Source: Bryobacterales bacterium
Lineage (GTDB): Bacteria > Acidobacteriota > Terriglobia > Bryobacterales > Bryobacteraceae
Reading direction: 5' to 3'
Length of the DNA stretch: 64,000 nucleotides
NCBI GenBank assembly: GCA_003135055.1
Contig: PLDF01000184.1
Coordinates: 64,765-128,764, forward strand
Shown here: positions 8,560-17,956 of the stretch, piece after piece
Numbering within the stretch: position 1 is the stretch's first letter
How the letters are laid out: each line of letters begins with the position of its first letter
The notes under the pieces: model-generated
Seen by the model: only the letters and a program-made list of their open reading frames with translations
The model's database searches: none
What the model was told of the DNA's origin: nothing
Position numbers and translations under genes: made by a program

Positions 8560-8760
8560 GGCCGTGCGCACGCTGAATTCGCCGTATCCGTCCGCGCTTC
8601 GCGCTCCGGCCGAACGCCACGGAGCAAGGCCGCCTCTTGCGGCGGAATTTGCGCCGCGCGGATGGGCGTCGAAGCCAGCAGCGCCAACGCCAATCGCCAC
8701 GTTCCGAGTACGCCGCTCAGTATTCCATTCCGCCGATGCGCACATGCGCGAAAAGTATTT
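8560..8760 (-). pseudogene. Decayed copy of the secreted-protein N-terminus
   Basis: This minus-strand stretch aligns by eye with 3587-3785, the signal peptide and first domain of the secreted protein, including IRAAQIPPQEAALLRGV and the following region. It has small indels, and its -10 hexamer is lost. At its inner end (8536-8560) it runs into DNA like the last codons of hicB (GRRLIFA). It is a chimeric scar from the same duplication that left the permease tail at 8203. Confidence 0.7.
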
Positions 8761-9385
8761 GCATGCAGCGGGTCATGGCTGAGTAGCTTGCAGGCAGCGT
8801 TGTCGAACTTGCCGGGTGCGACGGTTTGTGGCGCTGCACCCGCCCACAACGTCGAGTTTGCTTAAAAGGATTCGGGAAACGCAATGTGAACCGCGTTCGT
8901 GGGGCAGGTTGTCAAACGGGTTGTTAACCTGCGGCGGATTGTTAATCCGCTTGCTGGAAGTTTATTCCACCCGCGCAAGTACTAGTGAGATGGACCTGCC
9001 AACCCTCTGTTGCACTGTGGAAAGCTCTTCCTCGCGGGCATTCCGGCAGGCTGAAGGAACCTTGCTGGCTGTTAAATGTAGAGACTCAGAGGTTGCGTTT
9101 GCCTTACTCGCAGGGGCGCGTCACAGCCGGCAAGCGGATTCGCAATCCGCCGCAGATTGACAATCCTGGTTGTTAACCTTCAGCCGATTGTCACTCGGCC
9201 TGCTGGCATCGTATACAACACTGGAGGAACGCCAGCACAGTTTCCGGCTTGCCGCTATCAGGTTTAAGAGATCGGCCCCGGAGATCTCGCAAAAGGCAAA
9301 TTCGGTCGCCGGCGCCGATCCCTCTGACCGCGCCCGACCGATCCGGCTGCACCACTCCTTTTCGTGTGGTAGCCTTCTCAGCGGG
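8761..9385. other. Gap before the epimerase gene
   Basis: No intact gene was recognised in these 625 bases. They hold the inverted-repeat element at 8922-9172 and a short stretch with the phrase GGGCATTCCGGCAGGCTGAAG, which resembles other dispersed repeats of this window. Part of 9170-9385 is open in the frame of the downstream gene but reads as low-quality sequence. Confidence 0.4.
8922..9172. repeat. Element bounded by about 40-bp inverted repeats
   Basis: The left arm contains TGCGGCGGATTGTTAATCCG (8941-8960), and the right arm near 9123-9163 carries its reverse complement with a few changes. The arms are separated by about 170 bp without a recognisable gene. This resembles a miniature inverted-repeat element. 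Target-site duplications were not resolved by eye. Confidence 0.5.
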
Positions 9386-10285
9386 ATGACATCGACTGAA
9401 CTCAACCGGCAATTCGCCCTTGCGAACGCTCTGCGATTCGAAGCGGCGCCGGGCGGCCTGACTCGCGCCATCGTCGCGACGCCGCTTGCGGAAGCCGAAA
9501 TCTACCAGCAGGGCGCCCACCTCGCGCACTGGGCGGTACGCGGCCGTAAACCGGTGCTTTTCATGAGTTCCAAAAGCTTCCTCGCGCCGGGCAAACCGAT
9601 CCGCGGAGGCATTCCGATTATTTTCCCCTGGTTCGGACCGCGTTCCGGCGATAAGCCCGGTCCCCCTCACGGTTTCGCCCGGACCGTGCTCTGGAGCGTA
9701 GAGAGCGCCAGGCTGCTGAATAACGGCGCGGTTGAGATCGCGTTCGGCCTCGCCGCGGACCAGGCATCGCGGGCGCTCGGTTTCGACGCCTTCGCCGTCC
9801 GCTTCACCGCGACCATCGGAAGCGAACTCAGTATGTCTCTCGATGTCTCGAATCGAGGCAAAGCGCCCCTCGTGTTCGAAGAAGCCCTGCATACTTACTT
9901 GGCGGTTTCGAGCGTCCGCGACATCGCAGTCCACGGCCTCGAAGGGACCACTTACATCGACAAGACCGATGGCTTCAGCCGCAAGGTTCAGCCCGATGCG
10001 CCGATTCGCATCGGCAAGGAAACCGATCAGGTTCACCTGAACTCCACCGCCGCTTGTGTCATATCCGATCCCCCTTGGGACCGCCGCATCGTAATAAGTA
10101 AGACGGGCTCCAACAGCTCCGTTGTGTGGAATCCGTGGATCGCGAAGGCGGCGACCTTTCAGGACATGGCCCCCGACGAATGGCAAGCAATGGTCTGCGT
10201 CGAGACCGCCAATGTGGCCGGCAACGCCGTGACATTGGCGGCCGGCGAGTCCCACCGCCTGACCACTACAATTAGCGTAGAGTAA
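9386..10285 (+). CDS. D-hexose-6-phosphate mutarotase (aldose 1-epimerase family)
   Basis: A predicted cytoplasmic 299-aa enzyme that interconverts anomers of hexose 6-phosphates. Family signatures are EIYQQGAHLAHW, LFMSSKSFLAPGKPIRGGIP, IIFPWFGPR, PPHGFARTVLW (with the catalytic His) and FEEALHTYLAV (with the catalytic Glu). The pattern matches the YeaD subgroup rather than GalM. The frame is open upstream to 9170, but homologues begin near the ATG at 9386, which is preceded by AGCGGG. It faces the esterase gene tail to tail across a hairpin. Confidence 0.85.
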   Translation: MTSTELNRQFALANALRFEAAPGGLTRAIVATPLAEAEIYQQGAHLAHWAVRGRKPVLFMSSKSFLAPGKPIRGGIPIIFPWFGPRSGDKPGPPHGFARTVLWSVESARLLNNGAVEIAFGLAADQASRALGFDAFAVRFTATIGSELSMSLDVSNRGKAPLVFEEALHTYLAVSSVRDIAVHGLEGTTYIDKTDGFSRKVQPDAPIRIGKETDQVHLNSTAACVISDPPWDRRIVISKTGSNSSVVWNPWIAKAATFQDMAPDEWQAMVCVETANVAGNAVTLAAGESHRLTTTISVE

Positions 10286-10351
10286 TTAGTTCTCCGGCCG
10301 CGAGATTCGGCGCTACCAGGAAACCGCTTGCCGACGGGCGCCCTCTGGGCC

Positions 10352-10419
10352 CGGCTCCGATCGGAGCCACGACCGTGAGGGAGTGGTTTTCCGCAAAAGC
10401 ACAAAACCACCCGGTCACG
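10352..10419. terminator. Bidirectional hairpins between convergent genes
   Basis: A perfect palindrome GGCTCCGATCGGAGCC (10352-10367) is followed by a long stem: CCGTGA and GTGGTTTT (10372-10389) pair with AAAACCAC and TCACGG (10402-10419). The structure lies between the ends of two convergent genes and has A/T-rich stem bases on both sides. It probably terminates transcription in both directions. Confidence 0.6.
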
Positions 10420-10422
10420 GAA

Positions 10423-11268
10423 TTAGAGCTTTTGAGTGATCAAATGCCCGTCCATCCATGTCACGGCCTCGGAGAAAAAGTCGGGCCAGTCGGGCCGCCC
10501 GTCCGCCTCGCCGGCAAAATCGTGACTGCCGCCGGACAAGCGGATCAACTTCACTTCCGCGCCCGCCTTTTCCATTGCCTCTCGCATGGTCTCCGCCATC
10601 GCAAACGGGACCACGGCGTCGGCATCTCCATGCAGCAGCAGCATCGGCGCCGACGACGAGGATACGTGCGTAACTGGGGACGCCGCGCGGTAAGCCTTCA
10701 CGGCGATCGGGTCCGGCGAGGTCCCGGCGCGCGCCACCAACTGACCCATGAACAAAGCCCACTCCGCGGATCGATAGAGAGTCAGGTCCGCCGGAGTCGC
10801 CGCTGCCACTACGCACTGCACCCAGGCGCTCACGCGGTTCGCCGGATCGGGATCGTCTGCATCCTCCGTGGCGTCGAGAACTCCCAGAAGAGCCGCCAGA
10901 TGCGCGCCGGAAGAATATCCCACTGCTCCAATCCGGCGAGGATCGATGCCGTATGCGCTGGAGTTGTAGCGGATGAAGCGAACCGCGCGTTGGACGTCCT
11001 CTACCGCCGCGGGGTAGTGAAAACGGGGGCCGTTCCGATGATTGACGACGAACAGCGTGTAGCCCGCACCAAGCAGCTTGGGCACAAAGAACCGGACCGA
11101 GGAGCCAAGCGCCGTGAGCGGTGCGGCATCGTAGGTCTGCTTCGATGTCCACCCGCTCCCCGGCACAACAATCAGCGCATAGCCATTCGACTGCGCCGGA
11201 TGGTGAACGTCCATCAGCAGCGCCAGCCCCGAATACATCCCAAACACAATGTTCTTGTCTGTGCTCAT
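10423..11268 (-). CDS. Alpha/beta-hydrolase, esterase/peptidase-like
   Basis: A 281-aa predicted hydrolase. It has the oxyanion region VVPGSGW (about 35-40), the nucleophile elbow GYSSGAH with S119, an acid in LLLHGDADAVVPF and a histidine in GGSHDF near the C-terminus. This is the triad of the carboxylesterase/BD-FAE-like branch, which includes arylformamidase-like enzymes. No signal peptide is evident, so it is probably cytoplasmic. The substrate is unknown. The N-terminus reads MSTDKNIVFGMYSGLALLMD, usual for this subgroup. Confidence 0.8.
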   Translation of the reverse strand: MSTDKNIVFGMYSGLALLMDVHHPAQSNGYALIVVPGSGWTSKQTYDAAPLTALGSSVRFFVPKLLGAGYTLFVVNHRNGPRFHYPAAVEDVQRAVRFIRYNSSAYGIDPRRIGAVGYSSGAHLAALLGVLDATEDADDPDPANRVSAWVQCVVAAATPADLTLYRSAEWALFMGQLVARAGTSPDPIAVKAYRAASPVTHVSSSSAPMLLLHGDADAVVPFAMAETMREAMEKAGAEVKLIRLSGGSHDFAGEADGRPDWPDFFSEAVTWMDGHLITQKL

Positions 11269-11317
11269 CCGCGGCCCGCCCTATAGAGCTTCGCATAATC
11301 GAGTGACAGTACTCGCT

Positions 11318-11465
11318 ATGTGGGGCAGCCAATCCTGGCTGCAGCCGCCTTTCAGGCGGCTCTCTCGATCCCTGCGTGAGTCTTCACACACGGCCCGCGC
11401 CGGCTGAAAGGCGGCTTTGCGCCGGCTGAAAGCCGGCGGCAGCCAGGATTGGCCGCCCCACACCA
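11318..11465. repeat. Dispersed repeat R2 (TGGGGCAGCC...GGCTGCC), inverted pair
   Basis: TGGGGCAGCCAATCCTGGCT at 11321-11340 is matched in inverse orientation at 11440-11460, with GCCGGCTGAAAG-type arms between them. Variants occur at 17965-18062, 28800-28930 and 45790-45905. The unit sits between two convergently or divergently placed genes and can fold into long stems. Confidence 0.7.
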
Positions 11466-11474
11466 CTAAGTTAT

Positions 11475-11819
11475 TCACCCCTGTCCCGCAAGCGTCGAGG
11501 GAAGCCCGAAAGTCCCATCCGCTACCTCGACAAAGTTTCTCTCTTCGCGAAGTATAAAGCGCTTAGCCTGCGCCATGGCGAGATTCTCGCGCGCTTCGGG
11601 ATCCGCCTTCAACCGTGCCCGGTAAGTCTCGTAAGAGGCGAGACTGTCGAATGCAATCAACCCCCACGCCACATAGTTAGTGCCTTCATGAGGAAGAAAA
11701 TACCCCACAAGGTGGCCGCCGCATCGCGGAATAATGCGTCCCCAATTCTCGGCGTACTTCTTGAACCCGTCTCGTTGGAACGGATCGATCTCGTAGCGGA
11801 TGACGCAAGTCATCGTCAT
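11475..11819 (-). CDS. NIPSNAP-family protein
   Basis: A 114-aa ferredoxin-like dimeric alpha/beta barrel protein of the NIPSNAP family: [20 protein letters not shown], then [20 protein letters not shown], then [20 protein letters not shown]. Its biochemical role is unknown in bacteria. The ATG at 11819 is chosen because a strong AGGAGG lies 6 nt upstream. The open frame extends to 11951 and would add a segment resembling a Tat-lipoprotein signal ([13 protein letters not shown], then LLTVGC), so an exported form is possible. It is transcribed divergently from an ArsR-type regulator. Confidence 0.8.
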   Translation of the reverse strand: MTMTCVIRYEIDPFQRDGFKKYAENWGRIIPRCGGHLVGYFLPHEGTNYVAWGLIAFDSLASYETYRARLKADPEARENLAMAQAKRFILREERNFVEVADGTFGLPSTLAGQG

Positions 11820-12003
11820 GAATATCCTCCTGGCGGCCGGCGAATCGCCACAGCCAACGGTCAGCAATACGCCCGTCGCCACCATCGCCCCAATGGCTTC
11901 GCGACGGCTTATGGCGGGGCGGGCGCCCGCGCCTGGCAAGGCCGGATGCATATGCCGCAGTATGCCAGTTGCCGTGCAGGAACACTTCGTCTACCATCAA
12001 AGT

Positions 12004-12708
12004 GTGAATGTAGACCGCCATAACGATTCCGCTGTCGCCGGGATTGCGGCCGCGATCGGCGAGCCCGCGCGGGCCCGCATGCTCTACTGCCTCATGGATG
12101 GCCATGCGCGAACCAGCACCGAGCTTGCGATGGTGGCCGAAGTGAGTCCGTCCACCGCCAGCGTTCACCTGAATCGGTTGAAGACCGAGCGCCTGGTCAA
12201 AGTGCTCGTCCAGGGGAAGCATCGCTACTACAGTCTGGAAGGCCCCAACGTGGCCGGCGCGCTGGAAGGTCTCAGCGTTCTCGCTGGCGCCTCTCTCGAC
12301 AAGTTCGTGCCCAACACGCCAAGCCGGCTACGCGCCGCGCGGACCTGCTACGACCACATGGCGGGCACAGTGGGCGTGTCGCTCCACGACCGATTCCAGG
12401 CGCTGGGCTGGCTGTCGGCCGTCTCGACGGGTACCGGCAATACATACAATCTCACCGTGGCTGGGACCAAGGCATTCGAGGCTCTTGGAATCGACATCGA
12501 GGCAACTCGAGCGCTGCGCCGGCGGTTCGCGTCCGCATGTCTCGATTGGAGTGAGCGGCGGCCACACATCGGCGGGGCGTTAGGTGCGGCCCTGCTGAAA
12601 ATCGCGCTCCACAGAAAATGGGTGCTCCCGGATCTCGACAGTAGGGCGTTAGCGGTCACCAGTCTCGGGCGGCGCGAAATGCTGATTCGATTCGGCCTTC
12701 GTGTTTGA
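12004..12708 (+). CDS. ArsR-family winged-helix regulator
   Basis: A 234-aa predicted transcription regulator. Residues about 8-90 form an ArsR winged helix: IAAAIGEPARARMLYCLMDG, RTSTELAMVAEVSPSTASVH, LNRLKTERLVKVLVQGKHRYY. A longer C-terminal region (about 100-234) has no metal-binding cysteine pair typical of SmtB/ArsR metal sensors. The GTG at 12004 is chosen because the domain begins directly after it. It stands 185 bp from the divergent NIPSNAP gene and probably controls that gene and itself. Confidence 0.8.
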   Translation: MNVDRHNDSAVAGIAAAIGEPARARMLYCLMDGHARTSTELAMVAEVSPSTASVHLNRLKTERLVKVLVQGKHRYYSLEGPNVAGALEGLSVLAGASLDKFVPNTPSRLRAARTCYDHMAGTVGVSLHDRFQALGWLSAVSTGTGNTYNLTVAGTKAFEALGIDIEATRALRRRFASACLDWSERRPHIGGALGAALLKIALHRKWVLPDLDSRALAVTSLGRREMLIRFGLRV

Positions 12709-13193
12709 GGATGGCGCGCCCGTCGCTGCAAACCGCCCGCCTCACAAATCCGGATCGCTGACGGCATCCTTGATCGGCTGGCACACAGCCCACATCGCCT
12801 TGAGATGCGCGGCGAATCCATGCGAAAAACCGCGGAAAAGCAGAGAACCTGGGAGTATGCCACCGCCTCCGGCAAACTCCTCCAGCCTCCGGCCGAGCCG
12901 TCGATTCCTGCCAGCGCAACTATCACCGCGCCCTCAAAGAACTGCACCGCCTCCAAGCCGCCTGCGTGGGGCGTGCCCATGGCCTGCCCCGCCCGCAACC
13001 CCCACAATCGAAACCCGCTTCCGTGCCAATTGGGTTCGATCCGATTATTTCCGGAACCGCCGCAACCCTCCGCTTTTCCAGCCCGCCGAACCCGCACCCG
13101 ACCCCGGCCGATGACGCCCCGCAGCCCCTTCCCTCGCCAACCCGCCCAAAGCCGCATGAAAAACGCCTCTATCCGCCCGTTCCAACCCCATAG
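12709..13193 (+). pseudogene. Decayed member of the ANxxNAQ-STGP protein family
   Basis: One frame reads SCQRNYHRALKELHRLQAAC (12906-12965), followed by a proline-rich tail with PIGFDPIISG that stays open to 13193. This resembles the C-terminal region I associate with acidobacterial proteins that begin NAQKSTGPKT, as in the gene at 28877-29608. The N-terminal half and a start codon are gone. It overlaps a short TGGGGCGTGCCCATGGCC repeat near 12967. The remaining 120 bp to the RND operon hold no gene. Confidence 0.45.
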
Positions 13194-13313
13194 CCCCAAA
13201 GAGCTAGCGGCCAAGGGCCATCGTACGTCATCCCATGAAACACAGGATTCGGATATCATTGTATTAAGCGCCAATCACCCCGTGAGCCCGGCGCTACCAG
13301 TGTCTAAACCAGC

Positions 13314-16300
13314 ATGTGGATAGTCGTTCTCGCCCTCCGGCGGCCTTATACCTTCGTAGTCATGGCGGTGCTCATTGCGATTTTGGGCGTCTCGGCCATT
13401 ATCTCGATGCCCGTCGATATCTTCCCCTATATCGACATTCCAGTCGTCAGCGTGGTCTGGAACTACGCCGGCCTGTCGCCCGAAGAGATGGAAAAGCGGA
13501 TGGTCACCATCTTCGAGCGCGCCATGACCACCACCGTCAACGATATCGAGCACATCGAGTCGCAGTCCTATAGCGGCGTCTCGGTGACGCGCGTCTATTT
13601 CCAGCCCGACGCCAAAATCGAAGTGGCTCTGTCGCAGATCACCGCCATCTCGCAGACGCTGCTGAAGATTTTTCCTCCCGGCACTACCCCGCCGAGCATC
13701 ATCAAGTACGATGCTTCGAGCGTCCCCATCATTCAGCTTGGCCTCGAAAGTAAAACGCTCAGCGAGCAGGAGCTTTTCGACCTCGGCCAAAATTTCATCC
13801 GCACCCAGCTCGCCACCATCCAGGGCGCGGCCATTCCGTTGCCCTACGGCGGCAAGTTCCGGCAGGTGATGGTGGATATCAACCCCGACCAGCTTTACGC
13901 CAAACAGCTTTCGCCGGTGGATGTCTCAAACGCGCTGGCCACGCAGAACCTCATTCTGCCCGCCGGGGACGCCAAGATCGGCAACATCGATTATCAGGTC
14001 AAAATCAACAGCAGCCCGCGCATATTGAGCGAGATGAACCGGCTTCCCATCAAAATTGTCAACGGCGCAGCGGTCTATCTCGGCGACGTGGCCCAGGTTC
14101 GCGACGGCTATTCGGTGCAGACCAGCATCGTGCGCGCCAACGGCAGCCGCGGCGCGCTGCTCACCGTGCTCCGCAGCGGCCGAGCTTCCACCCTCGCGGT
14201 GGTGAATAACGTCAAGGCGGCGTTGCCGAAGATTCTGGCAAGCCTGACGCCTGAGCTGCACGTGAGGGAATTGTTCGACCAGTCGCTCTTCGTCCGCGCC
14301 GCCATCAACGGCGTGGTTCGGGAAGCCGTTACCGCCGCGTTTCTCACCGGCCTGATGATCCTCATCTTCCTGGGAAGCTGGCGCAGCACGATTATCGTCT
14401 GCATCTCCATTCCGCTTTCGATTCTGGTTTCGCTCATCGTGCTCCACATGATGGGCCAGACCATCAACGTGATGACCCTCGGCGGCCTGGCGCTGGCCGT
14501 CGGAATCCTGGTGGACGACGCCACCGTAGAAATTGAAAACACGCATCGCAACATGGCTATGAAGAAGCCGCTGGTGCGCGCCGTGCTCGATGGCGCGCAG
14601 CAGATCGCCGCGCCGGCCTTCGTTTCCACGCTTTGCATCTGCATCGTGTTTGTCCCGGTGCTGCTGCTCACCGGGGCCGCGAAATTTCTCTTCACGCCGC
14701 TTGCCGGCGCGGTAGTCTTCGCGATGCTGGCATCTTATTTGCTATCGCGAACCATCATTCCCACCATGGTTCATTACATGTTGAAGCCCGAGGTGCTGCT
14801 CTATGCCCAGGGCCACGATGGCGAAACATCCGGCGGCACGGGCGTCATTTGGCGCGTGCATTACATGTTCAACCGGCGCTTCGAACGGATGCGCACCTCC
14901 TATGCGAACCTCCTGCATTGGTGCCTCGATCGTCGCGGGCCGGTGCTGGCGGGCTTCGCTCTGTTCATCGTTGCGTCGCTCTTTTTGGCCTTCTTCATCG
15001 GCCGCGATTTCTTCCCCACCGTCGATTCCGGCCAGATGCGCCTCCACGCGCGCGCGCCCTCCGGTACCCGTATTGAGCAGACCGAGGTGATGTTCGCCGA
15101 TGTCGAAAACGAGATCCGCCAGGTCATTCCGCCGCGCGAAATTCAAGGAATTATCGACAATATCGGCATCCCCAACGGCGGATTCAATCTGGCGTTCGGC
15201 GACAGTCCTACAATCGGAACCGCCGACGGCGATATTCTGATCTCGCTCAATCCCGAAGAGCACGGCCCCACCGCGATCTACACCGATGTGCTGCGCAAGC
15301 GCCTGCACAAGCGCTTCCCGGACGTGGTCTTCTTCTTCGAAGCCGCGAATATCACCAATCAGATTTTGAATTTCGGCTTGCCTGCGCCCATCGACGTGCA
15401 AGTGGTCGGACGCAACGCCGCCGGAAATTATCAGATTGCCGAGCGCCTCAAAACGCAGATCGAACAGATTCCCGGTGCGGCCGACGTCCATATTCACCAG
15501 GTGGTCGATTGGCCGGAGATCGATATCGACGTGGACCGCGACAAGGCCGGCCAGGTGGGCCTGACGCAGCGCGACGTGAGCAACAGCGTCCTGGTGTCGC
15601 TCAGCTCGAGCGGCCAGGTGGCGCCCACGCAGTGGCTCGATTGGAAAACCGGCGTCAGTTACTTCGTGGCCGTGCAAACGCCGCAATACCGTAACGATTC
15701 GCTCGCCGCGATCATGCGCACGCCCATTACCCAGCCCTACGGATCGATCGGCAGCGGAGTGCTGCCGCTTTCCGGCAGCGCCGCTCCCAACCAGGCGTCG
15801 ATGAATTTCGGCAATCCGGGAACCACTTCCGGCGCGACGCAGCTGCTGTCCAACATGGCATCGGTTCACCGCGACGTCGCGCCTGAGATTGTCAACCACT
15901 ACAATGTGCAGCCGGTGTTCGATGTCTACGCCAATGTGGACCGCCGCGATTTGGGCGGCGTCGGATCGGCCGTCGAGAAAATCGTGGAACAGACGCAGCG
16001 GAAGTTGCCGCGCGGAACCACCATCGACTTGCGTGGGCAGATCTCCACCATGGAAACTTCGTTTTACCGCCTTGGCCTCGGCATGGTCTTCGCGGTCGTC
16101 CTTGTGTACCTGCTGATGGCTGTCAACTTCCAGTCGTGGCTCGATCCATTCATCATTCTGATGGCGCTGCCCGGCGCCATGGCAGGCATCGTCTGGATGC
16201 TGTTCCTGACCCAGACCACCTTCAGCGTTCCGTCTCTGATGGGCTCCATCATGTGCATCGGCGTGGCCACCGCCAACAGCATCCTGATGGTGGTTTTCGC

Positions 16301-16634
16301 CAACGACCAGCGCGAAGTGGGAATGGATGCGCGAGAGGCCGCGCTATCCGCGGGACATACGCGCGTCCGCCCCGTCATTATGACCGCGACCGCGATGATT
16401 ATCGGAATGCTGCCGATGGCGCTGGCCTGGGGCGAAGGCGGTGAGCAGAACGCGCCGCTTGGCCGCGCCGTCATCGGAGGCCTGATTCTGGCCACTATCA
16501 CCACCTTGTTCGTGGTTCCCATGGTTTATAGCCTGTTACGGACCAAGCCGCCCGTCGATCATGTGAAAGAACTCGAACGAGAGGAGCAAGACCACCTGCA
16601 GAACGAATTGTTGCTCCGCGGTGATTTGCAATGA
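13314..16634 (+). CDS. RND efflux pump inner-membrane subunit (AcrB/HAE1-like)
   Basis: A 1,106-aa proton-driven exporter subunit. It shows the RND plan of 12 membrane helices in two halves with two large periplasmic porter/docking regions. TM1 is at about 10-30, the TM2-6 block at about 335-490, TM7 near 550 and the TM8-12 block at about 920-1075. TM4 carries the proton-relay pair in ALAVGILVDDATVEIENTH. The N-terminus FPYIDIPVVSVVWNYAGLSP and the length fit multidrug-type (HAE-1) pumps rather than heavy-metal CusA. It overlaps the adaptor gene by 4 nt (ATGA). The substrate cannot be read. Confidence 0.95.
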   Translation: MWIVVLALRRPYTFVVMAVLIAILGVSAIISMPVDIFPYIDIPVVSVVWNYAGLSPEEMEKRMVTIFERAMTTTVNDIEHIESQSYSGVSVTRVYFQPDAKIEVALSQITAISQTLLKIFPPGTTPPSIIKYDASSVPIIQLGLESKTLSEQELFDLGQNFIRTQLATIQGAAIPLPYGGKFRQVMVDINPDQLYAKQLSPVDVSNALATQNLILPAGDAKIGNIDYQVKINSSPRILSEMNRLPIKIVNGAAVYLGDVAQVRDGYSVQTSIVRANGSRGALLTVLRSGRASTLAVVNNVKAALPKILASLTPELHVRELFDQSLFVRAAINGVVREAVTAAFLTGLMILIFLGSWRSTIIVCISIPLSILVSLIVLHMMGQTINVMTLGGLALAVGILVDDATVEIENTHRNMAMKKPLVRAVLDGAQQIAAPAFVSTLCICIVFVPVLLLTGAAKFLFTPLAGAVVFAMLASYLLSRTIIPTMVHYMLKPEVLLYAQGHDGETSGGTGVIWRVHYMFNRRFERMRTSYANLLHWCLDRRGPVLAGFALFIVASLFLAFFIGRDFFPTVDSGQMRLHARAPSGTRIEQTEVMFADVENEIRQVIPPREIQGIIDNIGIPNGGFNLAFGDSPTIGTADGDILISLNPEEHGPTAIYTDVLRKRLHKRFPDVVFFFEAANITNQILNFGLPAPIDVQVVGRNAAGNYQIAERLKTQIEQIPGAADVHIHQVVDWPEIDIDVDRDKAGQVGLTQRDVSNSVLVSLSSSGQVAPTQWLDWKTGVSYFVAVQTPQYRNDSLAAIMRTPITQPYGSIGSGVLPLSGSAAPNQASMNFGNPGTTSGATQLLSNMASVHRDVAPEIVNHYNVQPVFDVYANVDRRDLGGVGSAVEKIVEQTQRKLPRGTTIDLRGQISTMETSFYRLGLGMVFAVVLVYLLMAVNFQSWLDPFIILMALPGAMAGIVWMLFLTQTTFSVPSLMGSIMCIGVATANSILMVVFANDQREVGMDAREAALSAGHTRVRPVIMTATAMIIGMLPMALAWGEGGEQNAPLGRAVIGGLILATITTLFVVPMVYSLLRTKPPVDHVKELEREEQDHLQNELLLRGDLQ

Positions 16635-17956
16635 ACCAACTTCAATCCATAGAAGATCAGTTACGCTCGGAAAATGAGTCGCTGCGCCGCCAGTTAGAAG
16701 AGCAGAAGCGCGGCCACACCGCAAAGAAGCCCACCGCCTGGACGGGCATCGTGGTGTTCCTGCTGTTAGCCGCATTGGCAATGGCAGGTTACTACTGGGG
16801 CTATCTGCCGCGGCAGAAGCGCGAGATGGTGCTGGCCGCGGAATCGCAGAATCAAACCGATAGTCTGCCGGTGGTGAATGTGACGCCGGTGACGCGGTCG
16901 CCTTCCACCGATAGCCTGGTTCTGCCGGGCAACATTCAAGCCGTCACCGAGGCGCCGGTACTCGCCCGCGCCAGCGGCTATGTGAAGAAGCGCATCGCCG
17001 ATATCGGCGACCGCGTCTCGGCCGGCCAGGTGCTGGCGGAAATCGAAGCCCCCGAGCTCGATCAGCAGATCTTGCAGGCGAAGGCCGCGGTGCAGCAGGC
17101 CGATGCGGCGGTCCAACAGGCCGAAGCCAGCCTGCAACAGGCGCGCAGCAATGAGAACCTGGCGCACGTCACCTTCGACCGGTTCAACAAGCTGGCCGAT
17201 AAGGGTGTGATCTCGAAGCAGGATAACGACACGTACCGGCTGCAATGGGCCGCCCAGCAATCGAACGTACAAGCGCTCGAAAAGGCCGTGAATGCGGCCA
17301 AGAGCAATTCCTCCGCGCTCGAAGCCAACGTGGCGCGTCTGACCGATCTGCTCGCCTATCTCACCGTGCGCGCTCCGTTCGCCGGCGTAATCACGCTGCG
17401 CAACGTCGATACCGGGGTGCTGGTCACCGAGGGCAGTACTTTGCTTTATCGCATCGCCCAAACCGACCGTTTGCGCACCTATCTCAACCTTCCGCAGAGC
17501 GAGGCCGATTCCGTTCACGTCGGGCAGAAGGCGACGCTGATCGTCCCCGATCTTTCCGGCCGCAAGTTCACCGGCACTGTGACGCGCACCAGCAATTCGC
17601 TCGACCCTTCCACGCGCACGCTGCTCACCGAAGTGCAGGTAGAGAACTCCGGCGGCCTGCTGATGCCCGGCATGTACACCCAGGTGGATCTCGCGGTTCC
17701 CAGAAAGGACCCGCCCCTGGTAATTCCGGGCGACACGCTGGTGGTGCGCTCCAATGGTCCGCAAGTCGCGGTGGTCGGCGGCGATGGAACCGTTCACTTC
17801 CAGCTTATCCAGCTTGGCCGCGATTTCGGCGACCGCCTGGAAGTGCTTTCCGGCGTGCATGAAGGCGACCAGTTGGTGGTCAACCCAAGCGACTCCATAC
17901 GCGAAGGCGCCAAAGTGAAACCGGTCTCGTCAAAGGAAAAAGGGACGAGCTCGTGA
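16631..17956 (+). CDS. RND periplasmic adaptor (HlyD/AcrA family)
   Basis: A 441-aa membrane-fusion protein. It has an N-terminal basic and coiled segment (about 1-35) and one membrane anchor (38-58, VVFLLLAALAMAGYYWGYLP). A barrel-sandwich half begins at VLARASGYVKKRIADIGD, followed by a long alpha-hairpin coiled coil (about 135-230), the second half YLTVRAPFAGVITLRNVDTG, a beta-barrel, and a membrane-proximal domain. It would link the pump to the TolC encoded next. The start overlaps the pump stop (ATGA), and its own stop overlaps the next GTG (GTGA). Confidence 0.95.
   Translation: MNQLQSIEDQLRSENESLRRQLEEQKRGHTAKKPTAWTGIVVFLLLAALAMAGYYWGYLPRQKREMVLAAESQNQTDSLPVVNVTPVTRSPSTDSLVLPGNIQAVTEAPVLARASGYVKKRIADIGDRVSAGQVLAEIEAPELDQQILQAKAAVQQADAAVQQAEASLQQARSNENLAHVTFDRFNKLADKGVISKQDNDTYRLQWAAQQSNVQALEKAVNAAKSNSSALEANVARLTDLLAYLTVRAPFAGVITLRNVDTGVLVTEGSTLLYRIAQTDRLRTYLNLPQSEADSVHVGQKATLIVPDLSGRKFTGTVTRTSNSLDPSTRTLLTEVQVENSGGLLMPGMYTQVDLAVPRKDPPLVIPGDTLVVRSNGPQVAVVGGDGTVHFQLIQLGRDFGDRLEVLSGVHEGDQLVVNPSDSIREGAKVKPVSSKEKGTSS

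Noticed and set aside
14742-15899. 386-codon antisense frame over the RND pump gene
   Set aside because: It has no start signal and low-quality His/Arg-rich sequence. The plus strand is a clear AcrB-type pump.
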